From positions 1-28,496 of the forward strand of contig JBKQKS010000349.1 of assembly GCA_052147395.1 (NCBI GenBank): DNA of 28,496 bases, read 5' to 3'. Position numbers and translations under genes: made by a program. Positions 1 through 7,645 of the stretch are shown here, piece after piece. Source of the DNA: Roseiarcus sp052147395. Lineage in GTDB: Bacteria; Pseudomonadota; Alphaproteobacteria; Rhizobiales; Beijerinckiaceae. Within the stretch, counting starts at the first letter, position 1. Every line of letters starts with the position of its first letter. The notes under the pieces are model-generated. The model was not told the DNA's origin and ran no database searches. It saw only the letters and a list, made by a program, of their open reading frames with translations.

Positions 1-363
1 CTGATCACGCTCGAAGACATCATCGAAGAGATCGTCGGCGACATCAAGGACGAGCACGACGTGATCGCCTTGGGATTGCGCCAGCAGCAGGACGGCTCGC
101 TGATCGTCGACGGCGCGGTCACCATCCGCGACCTCAACCGCGCGATGGACTGGAACCTTCCCGACGACGAGGCGGCGACGATAGCCGGCCTCGTGATCCA
201 CGAGGCGCGTGCGATCCCCGAGCCGCGTCAAACTTTCTTGTTCCACGGGCTCAGATTCGAGGTGCTGCGCAAGCAGCGCAACCGCATCGCGGCGCTCAAA
301 ATCACGCCGATGGACGGGCGCGAGGGGCCGACGAAGGCCGGCGAGAAAAAGCCGACGGCATGA
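1..363 (+). CDS. HlyC/CorC family protein, C-terminal part (5' truncated)
   Basis: The reading frame is open from base 1 and ends at TGA 361-363, so only the last 120 residues are in the window. The first residues (LITLEDIIEEIVGDI) are the typical end of a CBS domain pair in the DUF21-CBS-CorC_HlyC family. They are followed by a roughly 80-residue CorC_HlyC domain with the pattern DGSLIVDGAVTIRDLN and a final FxVLRKQRNRIxxLKI strand. Family members are inner-membrane proteins linked to magnesium/cobalt efflux. The membrane half must lie upstream of the window. The tail after residue 105 is Lys/Gly rich and probably disordered. The exact substrate cannot be told from this part. Confidence 0.85.
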   Translation: MITLEDIIEEIVGDIKDEHDVIALGLRQQQDGSLIVDGAVTIRDLNRAMDWNLPDDEAATIAGLVIHEARAIPEPRQTFLFHGLRFEVLRKQRNRIAALKITPMDGREGPTKAGEKKPTA

Positions 364-389
364 TCGCTGTGCGGGTTCCCGCCCGCGCG

Positions 390-418
390 TTGCCGTGACG
401 TGCGGCCTACCCTATATA
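390..418 (+). promoter_or_regulatory. Candidate sigma-70 type promoter for hflKC
   Basis: TTGCCG at 390-395 and TATATA at 413-418 are separated by 17 nt, and the TATATA ends 32 nt before the hflK ATG. This is one of the few AT-rich patches in the gap. A small palindrome, GCGGG-TT-CCCGC, lies just upstream at 371-382. The match is by eye only. Confidence 0.4.
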
Positions 419-450
419 CGGCCAGCGCATCGGCGCGCGGGCGAGGTCGT

Positions 451-1545
451 ATGTCCTGGAACAACAATAACGGCGGGCCCTGGCGGTCTCCCGGCCAGGG
501 GCCGTGGGGGCAGGGACCTCAGGGCTCGGGAGGACCGCCGGGCGATCTCGAAGAAGCGATCCGCCGGCTGCAGAACGGCTTGAAGAACCTGACGCCGGGA
601 GGCGGCGCGCTGCGCGGCGGACGCGCGTTCGCGTTCCTCGCGCTCTTGGCCGTCATAGCGTGGCTCGCTTTCGGCACGTTCTACAGCGTGCAGCCCAACG
701 AGGTCGGCCTCAATCTGGTGTTCGGCCGCTACACCGGCAAGACCGGGCCAGGCCTCAACATGAACTGGCCCTGGCCGATCGGCGAAGTGATTCACGTGCC
801 GGTCGCCGACCAGCAGATCACCGAGGTCGGCTATCGCGGCGAGGCGCACGTCGAGAGCCTCGCCGAAAGCCAGATGCTGACCGGCGACGAGAACATCGTC
901 AACGTTCACTTTCGGGTGAACTGGCGCATCGATCCCGCCCATCCCGAGGACTATGTGTTCAACGTGCTGAACCCGCGCGACACCGTGAAAGCGGTGGCCG
1001 AAAGCATCATGCGCGAGGTGGTGGGCAAGACGACCATCGACGGCATTCTCACCAGCGACCGCAAGTCGATCGAGCCGGACGCGCAGCAGCGCATGCAGAA
1101 TGTACTCGACAGCTATCACATCGGCGTGCTCGTCGAGCAGGTGCAGCTGCAATCGGTCGATGCGCCGGCGGAGGTGATCTCCGCCTATCGCGACGTGACC
1201 GCAGCGCAGCAGGATCAGCAGCGCGCCGTCAACGACTCGCAAACCTATGCCAACAAGGTGGAGCCCGAAGCCGAGGGCCAGGCCGCGCGCATCGTCGCCG
1301 AGGCCAAGGCCTACAAGGCGCAGGCGGTGCTCGACGCCACGGGCCAGACCGCGCGCTACACCCAAGTCTACGACCAATACAAGAAAGCGCCCGGGGTCAC
1401 CCGCGAACGCATCTATCTGGAAACGATGGAGCGCGTGCTCGGGCCGATGCCGAAGACGATCCTCGATGCGGCCGGCGCGGGCGCCCCGGTGCCATACATC
1501 GCCATCGAGCCGCAGTCCGGCAAGCCCGTGGGAGCGCCGAAATGA
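451..1545 (+). CDS. hflK: FtsH protease activity modulator HflK
   Basis: A 364-residue SPFH/band-7 (prohibitin-type) membrane protein. With HflC it forms the periplasm-facing HflKC complex that encloses and modulates the AAA protease FtsH. The order is: a Gly/Asn/Pro-rich N-terminus (residues 1-30), a single membrane segment around 59-77, the SPFH domain beginning near SVQPNEVGLNLVFGRY, then an Ala/Glu/Gln-rich helical region (AAQQDQQRAVNDSQTYANKVEPEAEGQ in outline) typical of HflK, and a short tail. The ATG at 451 is preceded by GAGG at 442-445. The frame is open further upstream to 400, but those residues lack family character. The stop overlaps the hflC start (ATGA at 1542-1545), so the two are translationally coupled. 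Confidence 0.96.
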   Translation: MSWNNNNGGPWRSPGQGPWGQGPQGSGGPPGDLEEAIRRLQNGLKNLTPGGGALRGGRAFAFLALLAVIAWLAFGTFYSVQPNEVGLNLVFGRYTGKTGPGLNMNWPWPIGEVIHVPVADQQITEVGYRGEAHVESLAESQMLTGDENIVNVHFRVNWRIDPAHPEDYVFNVLNPRDTVKAVAESIMREVVGKTTIDGILTSDRKSIEPDAQQRMQNVLDSYHIGVLVEQVQLQSVDAPAEVISAYRDVTAAQQDQQRAVNDSQTYANKVEPEAEGQAARIVAEAKAYKAQAVLDATGQTARYTQVYDQYKKAPGVTRERIYLETMERVLGPMPKTILDAAGAGAPVPYIAIEPQSGKPVGAPK

Positions 1546-2450
1546 CGAGGCCGGCCCTTTTCTTGGCGCTCGTCGCGGCGGCTGCCGTCGCTTTGCTCGC
1601 CGCGTTCTCGCTATTCACCGTCGATCCGACCGAAGAGGCCCTGGTGCTGCGCTTCGGCCAGCCGGTGCGCGACCTCATCGGCCAACCCGGCCTCTACGCC
1701 CGCGTGCCGTTCATCGACACGGTGGTGTATTTCGACAAGCGCATCCTTCCGCTCGACAACGAGCGCGAGGAGGTGCTGGTCGCCGACAATCAGCGGCTCG
1801 AGGTCGACGCTTTCCTGCGCTATCGCATCGCCGATCCGCTGCTGTTCTATCAGTCGGTGTACAACATCCAGGGCGCCAACCTGCAGCTCGGCGGCATGCT
1901 CAACTCGGCTCTGCGCCTCACGTTGTCGGAAGCGTCGATAGCCGACATCGTGCGCGTTCGGCGCGACCAGCTGATGGCTGATATCCGCGATTCGGTGCGC
2001 GGCGGGGCCAAGCGTTTCGGCCTCGACGTGATCGATGTGCGCATCAAGCGGGCCGATCTGCCGCCGGAGAATTCCGAGGCGGTGTTCCACCGCATGCAGA
2101 CCGAGCGCCAGAAGCGAGCCGCGACCTATCGCGCCGAGGGCGCGCAGAAGGCCGCCGAGATCCGCGCCGAGGCGGACCGCACGGTGACGGTGACGATCGC
2201 GACCGCGCAACAGCAATCCGAACAGCTGCGCGGCGAGGGCGACGGCGAGCGCAACCGCATCTTCGCCGAGGCCTTCAGCCCCGATCCCGATTTCTTCGCC
2301 TTCTATCGTTCGATGCAGGCCTACGATGCCGCGTTCAAGGACGAGACGCGCGCGATCCTGAGCCCCAAGTCGAATTTCTTCCGCTATTTCGCGACGCCGA
2401 CGCCGGCGCCGGCGCCCTCGCCGGTCCCGACGCCGTCCTCAGGAGGTTAG
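1542..2450 (+). CDS. hflC: Protease modulator HflC
   Basis: A 302-residue partner of HflK. It has an N-terminal membrane anchor (residues about 4-24), then DPTEEALVLRFGQPV at the start of the SPFH domain, the conserved R-KRADLPPENSEAVFHRMQTER segment, and the helical part ending in FAFYRSMQAYDAAF, which is diagnostic for HflC. The C-terminus is a low-complexity Ala/Pro/Thr repeat (about 20 residues) that is longer than in many homologues and probably periplasmic linker. The gene starts inside the hflK stop codon (ATGA). The frame stays open far upstream through hflK, but that is shadow. The AGGAGG at 2441-2446, inside the last codons, serves the next gene. Confidence 0.96.
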   Translation: MTRPALFLALVAAAAVALLAAFSLFTVDPTEEALVLRFGQPVRDLIGQPGLYARVPFIDTVVYFDKRILPLDNEREEVLVADNQRLEVDAFLRYRIADPLLFYQSVYNIQGANLQLGGMLNSALRLTLSEASIADIVRVRRDQLMADIRDSVRGGAKRFGLDVIDVRIKRADLPPENSEAVFHRMQTERQKRAATYRAEGAQKAAEIRAEADRTVTVTIATAQQQSEQLRGEGDGERNRIFAEAFSPDPDFFAFYRSMQAYDAAFKDETRAILSPKSNFFRYFATPTPAPAPSPVPTPSSGG

Positions 2451-2458
2451 AGCCTAAG

Positions 2459-2653
2459 ATGAGCGACTTTCTCGCCGCCGTTGGGTTGGTGTTCGCGATC
2501 GAGGGCCTGTTGATGGCGGGCTTCACCGAAACGATGCGCAAGCGCATGGCCGAGGTCGCGCGCACCGAGGCCGGCCGCTTGCGCGGTTTCGGCCTTGGCG
2601 CAGCGGTGTTCGGGGTGCTGATCGTGTGGGCGGCGCGCAGCCTGGCGTTCTGA
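2459..2653 (+). CDS. DUF2065 (YjeT-type) small membrane protein
   Basis: A 64-residue protein made almost entirely of two membrane segments (residues about 4-24 and 43-62) around a short charged loop with TMRKRMAEVARTEAGRLRGFGL. The sequence matches the DUF2065/YjeT family, whose members commonly sit between hflC and the Do protease gene, as here. Its biochemical role is not known. The context suggests an accessory role in HflKC/FtsH or envelope quality control, which is inference. The start is fixed by AGGAGG 12 nt upstream. It is the third gene of a tight hflK-hflC-DUF2065 operon. Confidence 0.9.
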   Translation: MSDFLAAVGLVFAIEGLLMAGFTETMRKRMAEVARTEAGRLRGFGLGAAVFGVLIVWAARSLAF

Positions 2654-2700
2654 GTCGCCGCGCGGTCGCCAAGATTTGCGGGTAGCCGTGCCCGGGGGCG

Positions 2701-2724
2701 CCCTGGACGAACTCGGGATGCGGG
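2701..2724 (-). repeat. Diverged copy of the CTCATCCTGAGC-type intergenic repeat core
   Basis: By eye, 18 of 24 positions match the reverse complement of the core found at 4391-4415 and 6688-6712 (CCCTCATCCTGAGCTTGTCG and onward). The orientation is opposite to those copies. It lies in the gap between the DUF2065 gene and the protease gene. Sequences of this kind are widely dispersed in Rhizobiales genomes. Confidence 0.5.
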
Positions 2725-2785
2725 GCCCTGCGCACAGTGCGCTAGAATGAATCATAGCTTTCCATACATGAGGAAACCAATCGAG

Positions 2786-4258
2786 ATGGGCTCGAACCGT
2801 TCCGCCTTGCTACGCCGCCTCTCGGCGCCTTTGTTGGCTCTCGCGCTCGGCCTCGCGGTCGTTCCGGTCAGCGCGACGGCGCCGGCTTTCGCCCAGGCGA
2901 AACCCACCGGGCTCGCCGATCTCGTGGCCGAGGTGGCCGCCGCCGTCGTCAACATCTCGGCGACGCAGACCATCGAGGACAAGAACGTCGATGTTCCCGA
3001 TCTGCCCAAGGGCACGCCGTTCGATGACATGTTCGAGCAGTTCTTCAAGAACCACGGCCTCAACGGCCCGATGCATGCGCGAAAGACCCAGTCGCTCGGG
3101 TCCGGCTTCGTCGTCGATCCCAGCGGCATCGTCATCACCAACAACCACGTCATCGGCGACGCCAACGACATCGTCGTCATCTTCACCGACGGGCGCAAGC
3201 TGAAGGCCAAAGTGCTCGGCAAGGACCCGAAGGTCGACGTCGCCGTGCTCAAAGTCCAGAGCGACAAGCCCTTGAAGACGGTCAAGTTCGGCGACAGCGA
3301 CAAGGCGCGCGTCGGCGACGGCGTGATGGCGGTCGGCAACCCGTTCGGTCTCGGCGAGACGGTGACCGCCGGCATCCTTTCGGCGCGCAACCGCAACATC
3401 GATTCCGGCCCCTACGACGATTTCCTACAGACCGACGCGTCGATCAACAAGGGCAATTCCGGCGGGCCGCTGTTCAACATGGCTGGCGAGGTCATTGGCA
3501 TCAATACTGCGATCCTCTCGCCCTCCGGCGGCTCGATCGGCATCGGCTTCGCGACTCCCTCCAACTCGGTCGCGCCGATCATCGATCAGCTGGAGAAATA
3601 CGGCGAAACGCGGCGCGGCTGGCTAGGCGTGCGCATCCAGTCGGTCGACGACAGCATCGCCGAGAGCTTGGGGCTCGCCAGCCCGCACGGTGCGCTGGTC
3701 GCCGGCGTCGATGCGAACGGCCCGGCCAAGCCCGCCGGCATCGAGGCCGGCGACGTGATCGTCGAGTTCGACGGCAAGGATGTCACAGAGTCGCGCGATC
3801 TGCCGCGGCTCGTCGCCTCGATGCCGGTCGGGGAGACGGTCGACGTGGTAGTCATCCGCAAGGGCAAGCCGCTCACCAAGTCGGTCACCCTCGGCCGCCT
3901 CGAGGACGGCGAGAAGCTCGCCAAGGCCGAAGAGGGGAATGACGAGGCGATCGGCAACGTCGCCAAGGCGCTCGGCATGTCGCTTTCGACGCTCGGCGCC
4001 GACGAGCGCAAGACTTTCAACCTGAAGGACAGCATCAACGGCGTTGTGATCTCGAGCGTCGATCCGAACTCGGCGGCGGCCGACAAGGGCCTCAAGGCCG
4101 GCGACGTGATCGAGGAGGTCAACCAGCAGGCGGTGAGCGAGCCCAGCGACGTCTCCAAGGCGATCGACGCGCTGAAGAAACAGGGCCGCAAGTCGGCGTT
4201 GCTGCTGATCGGCAACGGCCAGGGCGAAGTGCGCTTCGTCGCGCTGGCGTTGAATTGA
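2786..4258 (+). CDS. Do family periplasmic serine endoprotease (DegP/MucD-like)
   Basis: An HtrA/Do protease of 490 residues. It has an N-terminal signal peptide (MGSNRSALLRRL, a hydrophobic stretch, then AxAFAQA), a trypsin-like domain and two PDZ domains. The catalytic triad is read from DNA as His at 3146 (NNHVIGD), Asp at 3236 (KVDVAVLKV) and Ser at 3458 (GNSGGPLF). Spacings of 30 and 74 residues match DegP. The PDZ domains follow at roughly 3600-3900 (RRGWLGVRIQ) and 4010-4250. It degrades or refolds misfolded envelope proteins. The frame opens at ATG 2747, but that start has no ribosome site and the extra 13 codons are AT-rich and unlike the gene. ATG 2786 has GAGGAAA 11 nt upstream and gives a normal signal peptide. 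Linkage to hflKC fits a membrane quality-control unit. Confidence 0.93.
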   Translation: MGSNRSALLRRLSAPLLALALGLAVVPVSATAPAFAQAKPTGLADLVAEVAAAVVNISATQTIEDKNVDVPDLPKGTPFDDMFEQFFKNHGLNGPMHARKTQSLGSGFVVDPSGIVITNNHVIGDANDIVVIFTDGRKLKAKVLGKDPKVDVAVLKVQSDKPLKTVKFGDSDKARVGDGVMAVGNPFGLGETVTAGILSARNRNIDSGPYDDFLQTDASINKGNSGGPLFNMAGEVIGINTAILSPSGGSIGIGFATPSNSVAPIIDQLEKYGETRRGWLGVRIQSVDDSIAESLGLASPHGALVAGVDANGPAKPAGIEAGDVIVEFDGKDVTESRDLPRLVASMPVGETVDVVVIRKGKPLTKSVTLGRLEDGEKLAKAEEGNDEAIGNVAKALGMSLSTLGADERKTFNLKDSINGVVISSVDPNSAAADKGLKAGDVIEEVNQQAVSEPSDVSKAIDALKKQGRKSALLLIGNGQGEVRFVALALN

Positions 4259-4376
4259 CGCTGTTGGTTTGGCGCGTCGAGGCCGGCCGTCCGTACACTC
4301 GAAGCCAATAAAATGCGCTGTTACTGTTACCCATGCTTCTTGGCTAGCCGGGGCAAATTCGCCGGCGGCGCCATTC

Positions 4377-4493
4377 TGTAGCCGAGGTCCCTCATCCTGA
4401 GCTTGTCGAAGGACGACCTCGGTCGGCGCGTAAGCGCCTCATTTTGCACGGGTCTTCCGAGCGGAGGCAGCGAGGTCAGCGACCTCGCCTACA
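4377..4493. repeat. 117-bp dispersed repeat, copy 1, with inverted ends
   Basis: The copy begins TGTAGCCGAGGTC (4377-4389) and ends GACCTCGCCTACA (4481-4493). The ends are inverted with 12 of 13 matching. Inside are the CCTCATCCTGAGCTTGTCGA core and a perfect small palindrome, CGAGGTC-AGC-GACCTCG (4471-4487). A second copy of exactly the same length lies at 6674-6790 in the same orientation, with about 12 differences by eye. The rest of the gap 4259-4516 holds nothing I recognise. Confidence 0.8.
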
Positions 4494-4516
4494 AGGGGCG
4501 CCCTGGCGCGCCGGGC

Positions 4517-6568
4517 TCAGCGAGCCCGGTTACGGGCCGCCCGCCAGCGCTCGGCCAACGCCGCCATGTCGGCGTCGCCGAGCGGGGTCATGCGCTGGAA
4601 CACGACCGCGTTTACCCCCTTCTCGAGATGAAAAACCTCGCCGGTGCGCCGGTAATGCGAGCCGATGCCGACGCCGTCCAGCATCTCCCGCGACGGGACG
4701 ATCACCGTCTGTTGATAGGCGGGAACGAGATGCGTCTGCACGGGATCGCCGGTGAGGATATAGGCGCAATCCTTCAGCTCCGGCGACGGCGGACCTTCGA
4801 CCGTGTCGACATCCGACATTTTCACGTTCACCCGTTCGCTCTCTTTCAGATGCAGAGGCGAGCGGTCGGCCTTCAACTGCCAGAGCTCGTCCATCAGCTG
4901 GCCCGAGAACGTGTAACTGGAGCCGAGACCGCAGACCTTGTCGTCCGGGCGGGCGTGGGCGTCGATCCAGTCTTTCATGCGCGCGAGCTCCGCGAGGTCT
5001 TGCCGTGGCGCATGCGGCTGGCCATAGACCGGGAACGCGCCCTTGGGGGCCAGCGCGCCGAGCGGCGTCAATGTCGCGGCCGCGAGCGCGGCGAGCGCCA
5101 CGACGCGGGCGGGCGCCGGGAGCCGCAGCAAAGGCGCGACGATCGCGTCCACGATCGCGGGCGCAATCAGGAACACGTGGTGCACATAGGGCGTCTGCAC
5201 GCTGAGGAACAGCGTGGCGGCGATCGCCGCGGCGCCGAGGGTCAGGCGCAGCAGCCGCGAGTCGCGCGAACGCGCGAACAACGCCGTCGCGCCGGCAAAA
5301 CCGGCGGCGAGAATCGCATAACCCCACCAGTCGCCGATGAGGCCGAGCAACACGCCCGTCGGCTTGCGGTAGGCGGCGTAAACTGCGGAATAGTCGTGCG
5401 CCGCCGGATCGGGCGCCCAGTCGACGAGCACCGGCGAGACGAGGGCGACGAGGATCAGCGCCGCGAGCGCCGCCGCCTGGATCGCCGGGCGCCAGGCAAA
5501 GTCGCGGCTGCGCCGCGCCGCCAGCGCGGCCACTTCGAGCCCGAGCATGACGATGATTCCGACCGCGGCGAAAGCGTACCAGCGGCGGAACACGAACATC
5601 GCAAACAGCGTCAGCGCGAGCGCGAGCGCGATAGCGGGCGCGTGTCGCGTCGCCCGTGGCAGCGCGAGAACGCGCACGAGCCGATCGGCGAGCGCGAGCG
5701 CGGCGACGTAGAGCGCGAGGCCGCCGATGTCGGGCAAGCCGCGAGCCGTGACCGCGAGCCCGGTCGGGTAGACGGCGGCGGCGGCTAGCATGGCGAAGGC
5801 GAGGACGGCCGGCCGGCGGCGCGCCTCGCGTCCTAGCCCCGCGCGCACGCTCAGCTCCCGCGAGAGCCAGCCGAGCGCGGCGAGCGCCGGCGCGGCATAG
5901 AACGCCATCAGCGCCGCCTGATAGACGGCGCGCGACAGCGGCGCGCCGAGCGCCAGCGCGAAGCCGGGGAGCAGGCCGGGAAGCCAGGAATAATCAGACT
6001 TCAGCGAAATCGCGAGCTGGACCACGAGCGGCAGCCAACGGCCCGAGTCGACCAATGTGGCGACCGCTATCGCCACCAGCCGATGGGTCATGAAGTCAGC
6101 GATTTCGAGATCGCGAGAGGCGAAAACGTAATAGGCGTTGTAGCCGAGGAGACCGATCACGGCCGCGATCGCGATCATCACCTTGGCGCGCGTGAATCTC
6201 AGCCGTTGCACGGCGGCGAGCCGCCAGGCGAGATATGCGGCGAGCCCGAGCGAGCCGAGGCCGAAGGCGGGCTCGAGCGCGGCGCCGGGAAGCCGCGACA
6301 GCGCCGCCGCCGCCGCGATCAGCGCGCCGCCGCCGAACGCGCGCATCTGAATGCGGTTGGCGGCTTCGCTGCTCGTCGCCGCCAAGGCGGCGCTGGCCGA
6401 CAGGATGAAGGCGCCGAGCGCCGCCGCCAGACTCGCGTGGCCGGGCGGCGAAAGCCGCCAGGCAAGGGCGGCGACGGCGAGGGCGAGCAGCGCGCCGGCG
6501 GCGAACGCAGCGGCGCGGGGCTTCGGCGAGGGGGCCCGCTCGGCGGGCGAGGCGGCGAGTATGGTCAT
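4517..6568 (-). CDS. Polytopic inner-membrane protein, possibly GT-C type glycosyltransferase-like
   Basis: A 683-residue protein. The first roughly 480 residues hold around a dozen hydrophobic Ala/Leu-rich membrane segments. A soluble C-terminal domain of about 180 residues follows (from GAFPVYGQPHAPRQDL, with MKDWIDAHARPDDKVCGLGSSYTFS and VFHLEKGVNAVVF). Many helices with long loops and a C-terminal extracytoplasmic domain resemble GT-C enzymes of the ArnT/GT39 kind, which move sugars from lipid carriers in the periplasm. I see no catalytic motif that proves this. ATG 6568 has GGAG 11 nt upstream; the frame opens 24 codons earlier at 6640 without support. The gene stands alone, flanked by the 117-bp repeats. 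A palindrome CCGGGCTC-AGC-GAGCCCGG (4511-4529) covers the stop codon and may act in transcript ending, though no U-tract follows. Confidence 0.7.
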   Translation of the reverse strand: MTILAASPAERAPSPKPRAAAFAAGALLALAVAALAWRLSPPGHASLAAALGAFILSASAALAATSSEAANRIQMRAFGGGALIAAAAALSRLPGAALEPAFGLGSLGLAAYLAWRLAAVQRLRFTRAKVMIAIAAVIGLLGYNAYYVFASRDLEIADFMTHRLVAIAVATLVDSGRWLPLVVQLAISLKSDYSWLPGLLPGFALALGAPLSRAVYQAALMAFYAAPALAALGWLSRELSVRAGLGREARRRPAVLAFAMLAAAAVYPTGLAVTARGLPDIGGLALYVAALALADRLVRVLALPRATRHAPAIALALALTLFAMFVFRRWYAFAAVGIIVMLGLEVAALAARRSRDFAWRPAIQAAALAALILVALVSPVLVDWAPDPAAHDYSAVYAAYRKPTGVLLGLIGDWWGYAILAAGFAGATALFARSRDSRLLRLTLGAAAIAATLFLSVQTPYVHHVFLIAPAIVDAIVAPLLRLPAPARVVALAALAAATLTPLGALAPKGAFPVYGQPHAPRQDLAELARMKDWIDAHARPDDKVCGLGSSYTFSGQLMDELWQLKADRSPLHLKESERVNVKMSDVDTVEGPPSPELKDCAYILTGDPVQTHLVPAYQQTVIVPSREMLDGVGIGSHYRRTGEVFHLEKGVNAVVFQRMTPLGDADMAALAERWRAARNRAR

Positions 6569-6673
6569 GACAGCGAAGTCTCCGCCCTCGAGGTTAATAC
6601 GACGCGAAACCGACCCGCTCGGAGTCGGCGCCGGCCTCACGATCTCGCAGCATTTCCGCGGGCAGTGCGCTTC

Positions 6674-6790
6674 TGTAGCCGAGGTCCCTCATCCTGAGCT
6701 TGTCGAAGGACGGCCTCGGCCAGAGCGTAAGCGGCTCATCCCACACGAGTCTTCCAAGCGGACGCAGCGAGGTCAGCGACCTCGCCTACA
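6674..6790. repeat. 117-bp dispersed repeat, copy 2, with inverted ends
   Basis: It has the same length, orientation and inverted ends as the copy at 4377-4493: TGTAGCCGAGGTC at 6674-6686 and GACCTCGCCTACA at 6778-6790. Differences cluster in the middle, while both ends and the CTCATCCTGAGC core are unchanged. It fills most of the gap upstream of the membrane protein gene. The flanks 6569-6673 and 6791-6888 show no gene or clear signal. Confidence 0.8.
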
Positions 6791-6888
6791 AGGGCGCCCG
6801 GCAATTTGCCCTGGTGACGCCGCGGAGGGTCAACTTCTCTTAAAATGTAGTAGAAGCGTTGTTCCTGTCGGAACGGAGCCGCGAGGCG

Positions 6889-7089
6889 ATGGCCATCCTG
6901 CTACGGCAAACTCGAGCGCTGAGCCCCGTCACGCCCGATGCGGTCGTGAAGCCGACGCTCGTCTTCGTCAGCGCTGAGAAGCGCGGCGTCGGCAAGGCGA
7001 CGGTCGCCCGGCCGCTGCGCTGGCTCACGGAGAACCGCCGCAGTGCCTACGTCCTCAGAGCCTACACGCGCGACTGGGCGCTCGAGTAA
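6889..7089 (+). pseudogene. Remnant of a ParA/MinD-like P-loop ATPase
   Basis: A 66-codon frame whose middle reads KPTLVFVSAEKRGVGKATVARPLRWL. This resembles the start of a ParA/MinD-type deviant Walker A protein (usual form xxEKGGVGKTTVARxLxxWL). Here the second Gly is Arg and the first Thr after the lysine is Ala, so nucleotide binding is doubtful. After about 20 more residues the frame ends at TAA 7087-7089, long before any Walker B or further domain. The TAA overlaps the ATG of the next gene (TAATG). It is most likely an eroded gene fragment; a short expressed leader peptide is the alternative. Confidence 0.45.
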
Positions 7090-7601
7090 TGGACCCGTTT
7101 TCGCGAGATCGCCCGCGGGGCGACGAGCACGTCGAACTGCTGCGTCAGCTGGAGTTCTTCAGGAGCGTCGACCACAGTGCGCTGCACACGCTGGTCGGGG
7201 CCTCCCGCCCGGTCTCGTTGCGCAGGGGACGCGCCTTGTTCGCGGAGGGCGAGCCGGCGCGCTCGGGGTTCGCGCTGGTCGAGGGGCGGCTGCGCCTCGA
7301 TTCGGCCGCGGCCGGCGCGGCGACGCGGGTCTCTGCGCCCGCGTTCATCGGCGAAAGCGCGCTGATCATCGAAACGACGCGGCGCGCGACCGCGATCGCC
7401 GAAGTGGACTCGTCGCTCATCGAAATCACGCGTCAGACCTTTTTGCGTGTGCTCGCGGAGTTTCCCGAAAGCGCCGTGCGGCTGCGCCGGCTCATCGCCG
7501 AGCGGCTCCAGCGCACGCTCGACGATTTGGAATCCGCGCGAGAAAATCTCGACGCGTTGCCGCTCTCCTGGAACGAGGCTGCGCGCAGCGTCGAGCCGTG
7601 A
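7089..7601 (+). CDS. Cyclic nucleotide-binding domain protein (Crp/Fnr-like, no DNA-binding domain)
   Basis: A 170-residue protein. Residues about 15-130 form a cNMP-binding beta-roll: FFRSVDHSALHTLVGASRPVSLRRGRALFAEGEPARSGFALVEGRLRL in outline, then FIGESALIIETTRRATAIAEVDSSLIEI. The GE-(x)n-R-A phosphate cassette is partly kept (IGESALIIETTRRATA), so ligand binding is possible but not certain. A C-terminal helical segment (LRRLIAERLQRTLDDLESAREN) follows, and no helix-turn-helix is present, so it is not a complete Crp-type regulator. Such proteins can act as sensor or partner subunits. The start ATG overlaps the stop of the P-loop remnant upstream. Function unknown. Confidence 0.75.
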   Translation: MDPFSRDRPRGDEHVELLRQLEFFRSVDHSALHTLVGASRPVSLRRGRALFAEGEPARSGFALVEGRLRLDSAAAGAATRVSAPAFIGESALIIETTRRATAIAEVDSSLIEITRQTFLRVLAEFPESAVRLRRLIAERLQRTLDDLESARENLDALPLSWNEAARSVEP

Positions 7602-7621
7602 GCGGCGCGGTTTCGCGCCGC
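7602..7621 (+). terminator. GC hairpin directly after the cNMP-domain gene
   Basis: Perfect 8-bp stem GCGGCGCG / CGCGCCGC with a GTTT loop, beginning on the base after the TGA. No U-run follows, so it may be a weak or Rho-assisted terminator, or an mRNA 3' end stabiliser. It lies 25 nt before the proA start. Confidence 0.4.
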
Positions 7622-7645
7622 GCGGCGACGTGCTAAACGGCCGCC

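Noticed and set aside
412..1377. 321-residue minus-strand frame under hflK
   Set aside because: It is antisense to a certain gene, rich in His/Leu/Arg, and has no recognisable domain.
504..1541. In-frame extension of hflC back through hflK
   Set aside because: Residues are Arg/Ser-rich shadow of hflK. The ATGA overlap at 1542 gives the normal HflC start.
4403..5788. 461-residue open frame antisense to the membrane protein gene
   Set aside because: Very Arg/His/Glu-rich and without family character; typical shadow in high-GC DNA. The minus-strand frame has real membrane segments.
6351..6977. Plus-strand frame through the 117-bp repeat at 6674
   Set aside because: It contains the PHPELVEG-like string that arises from translating this repeat family; not a gene.
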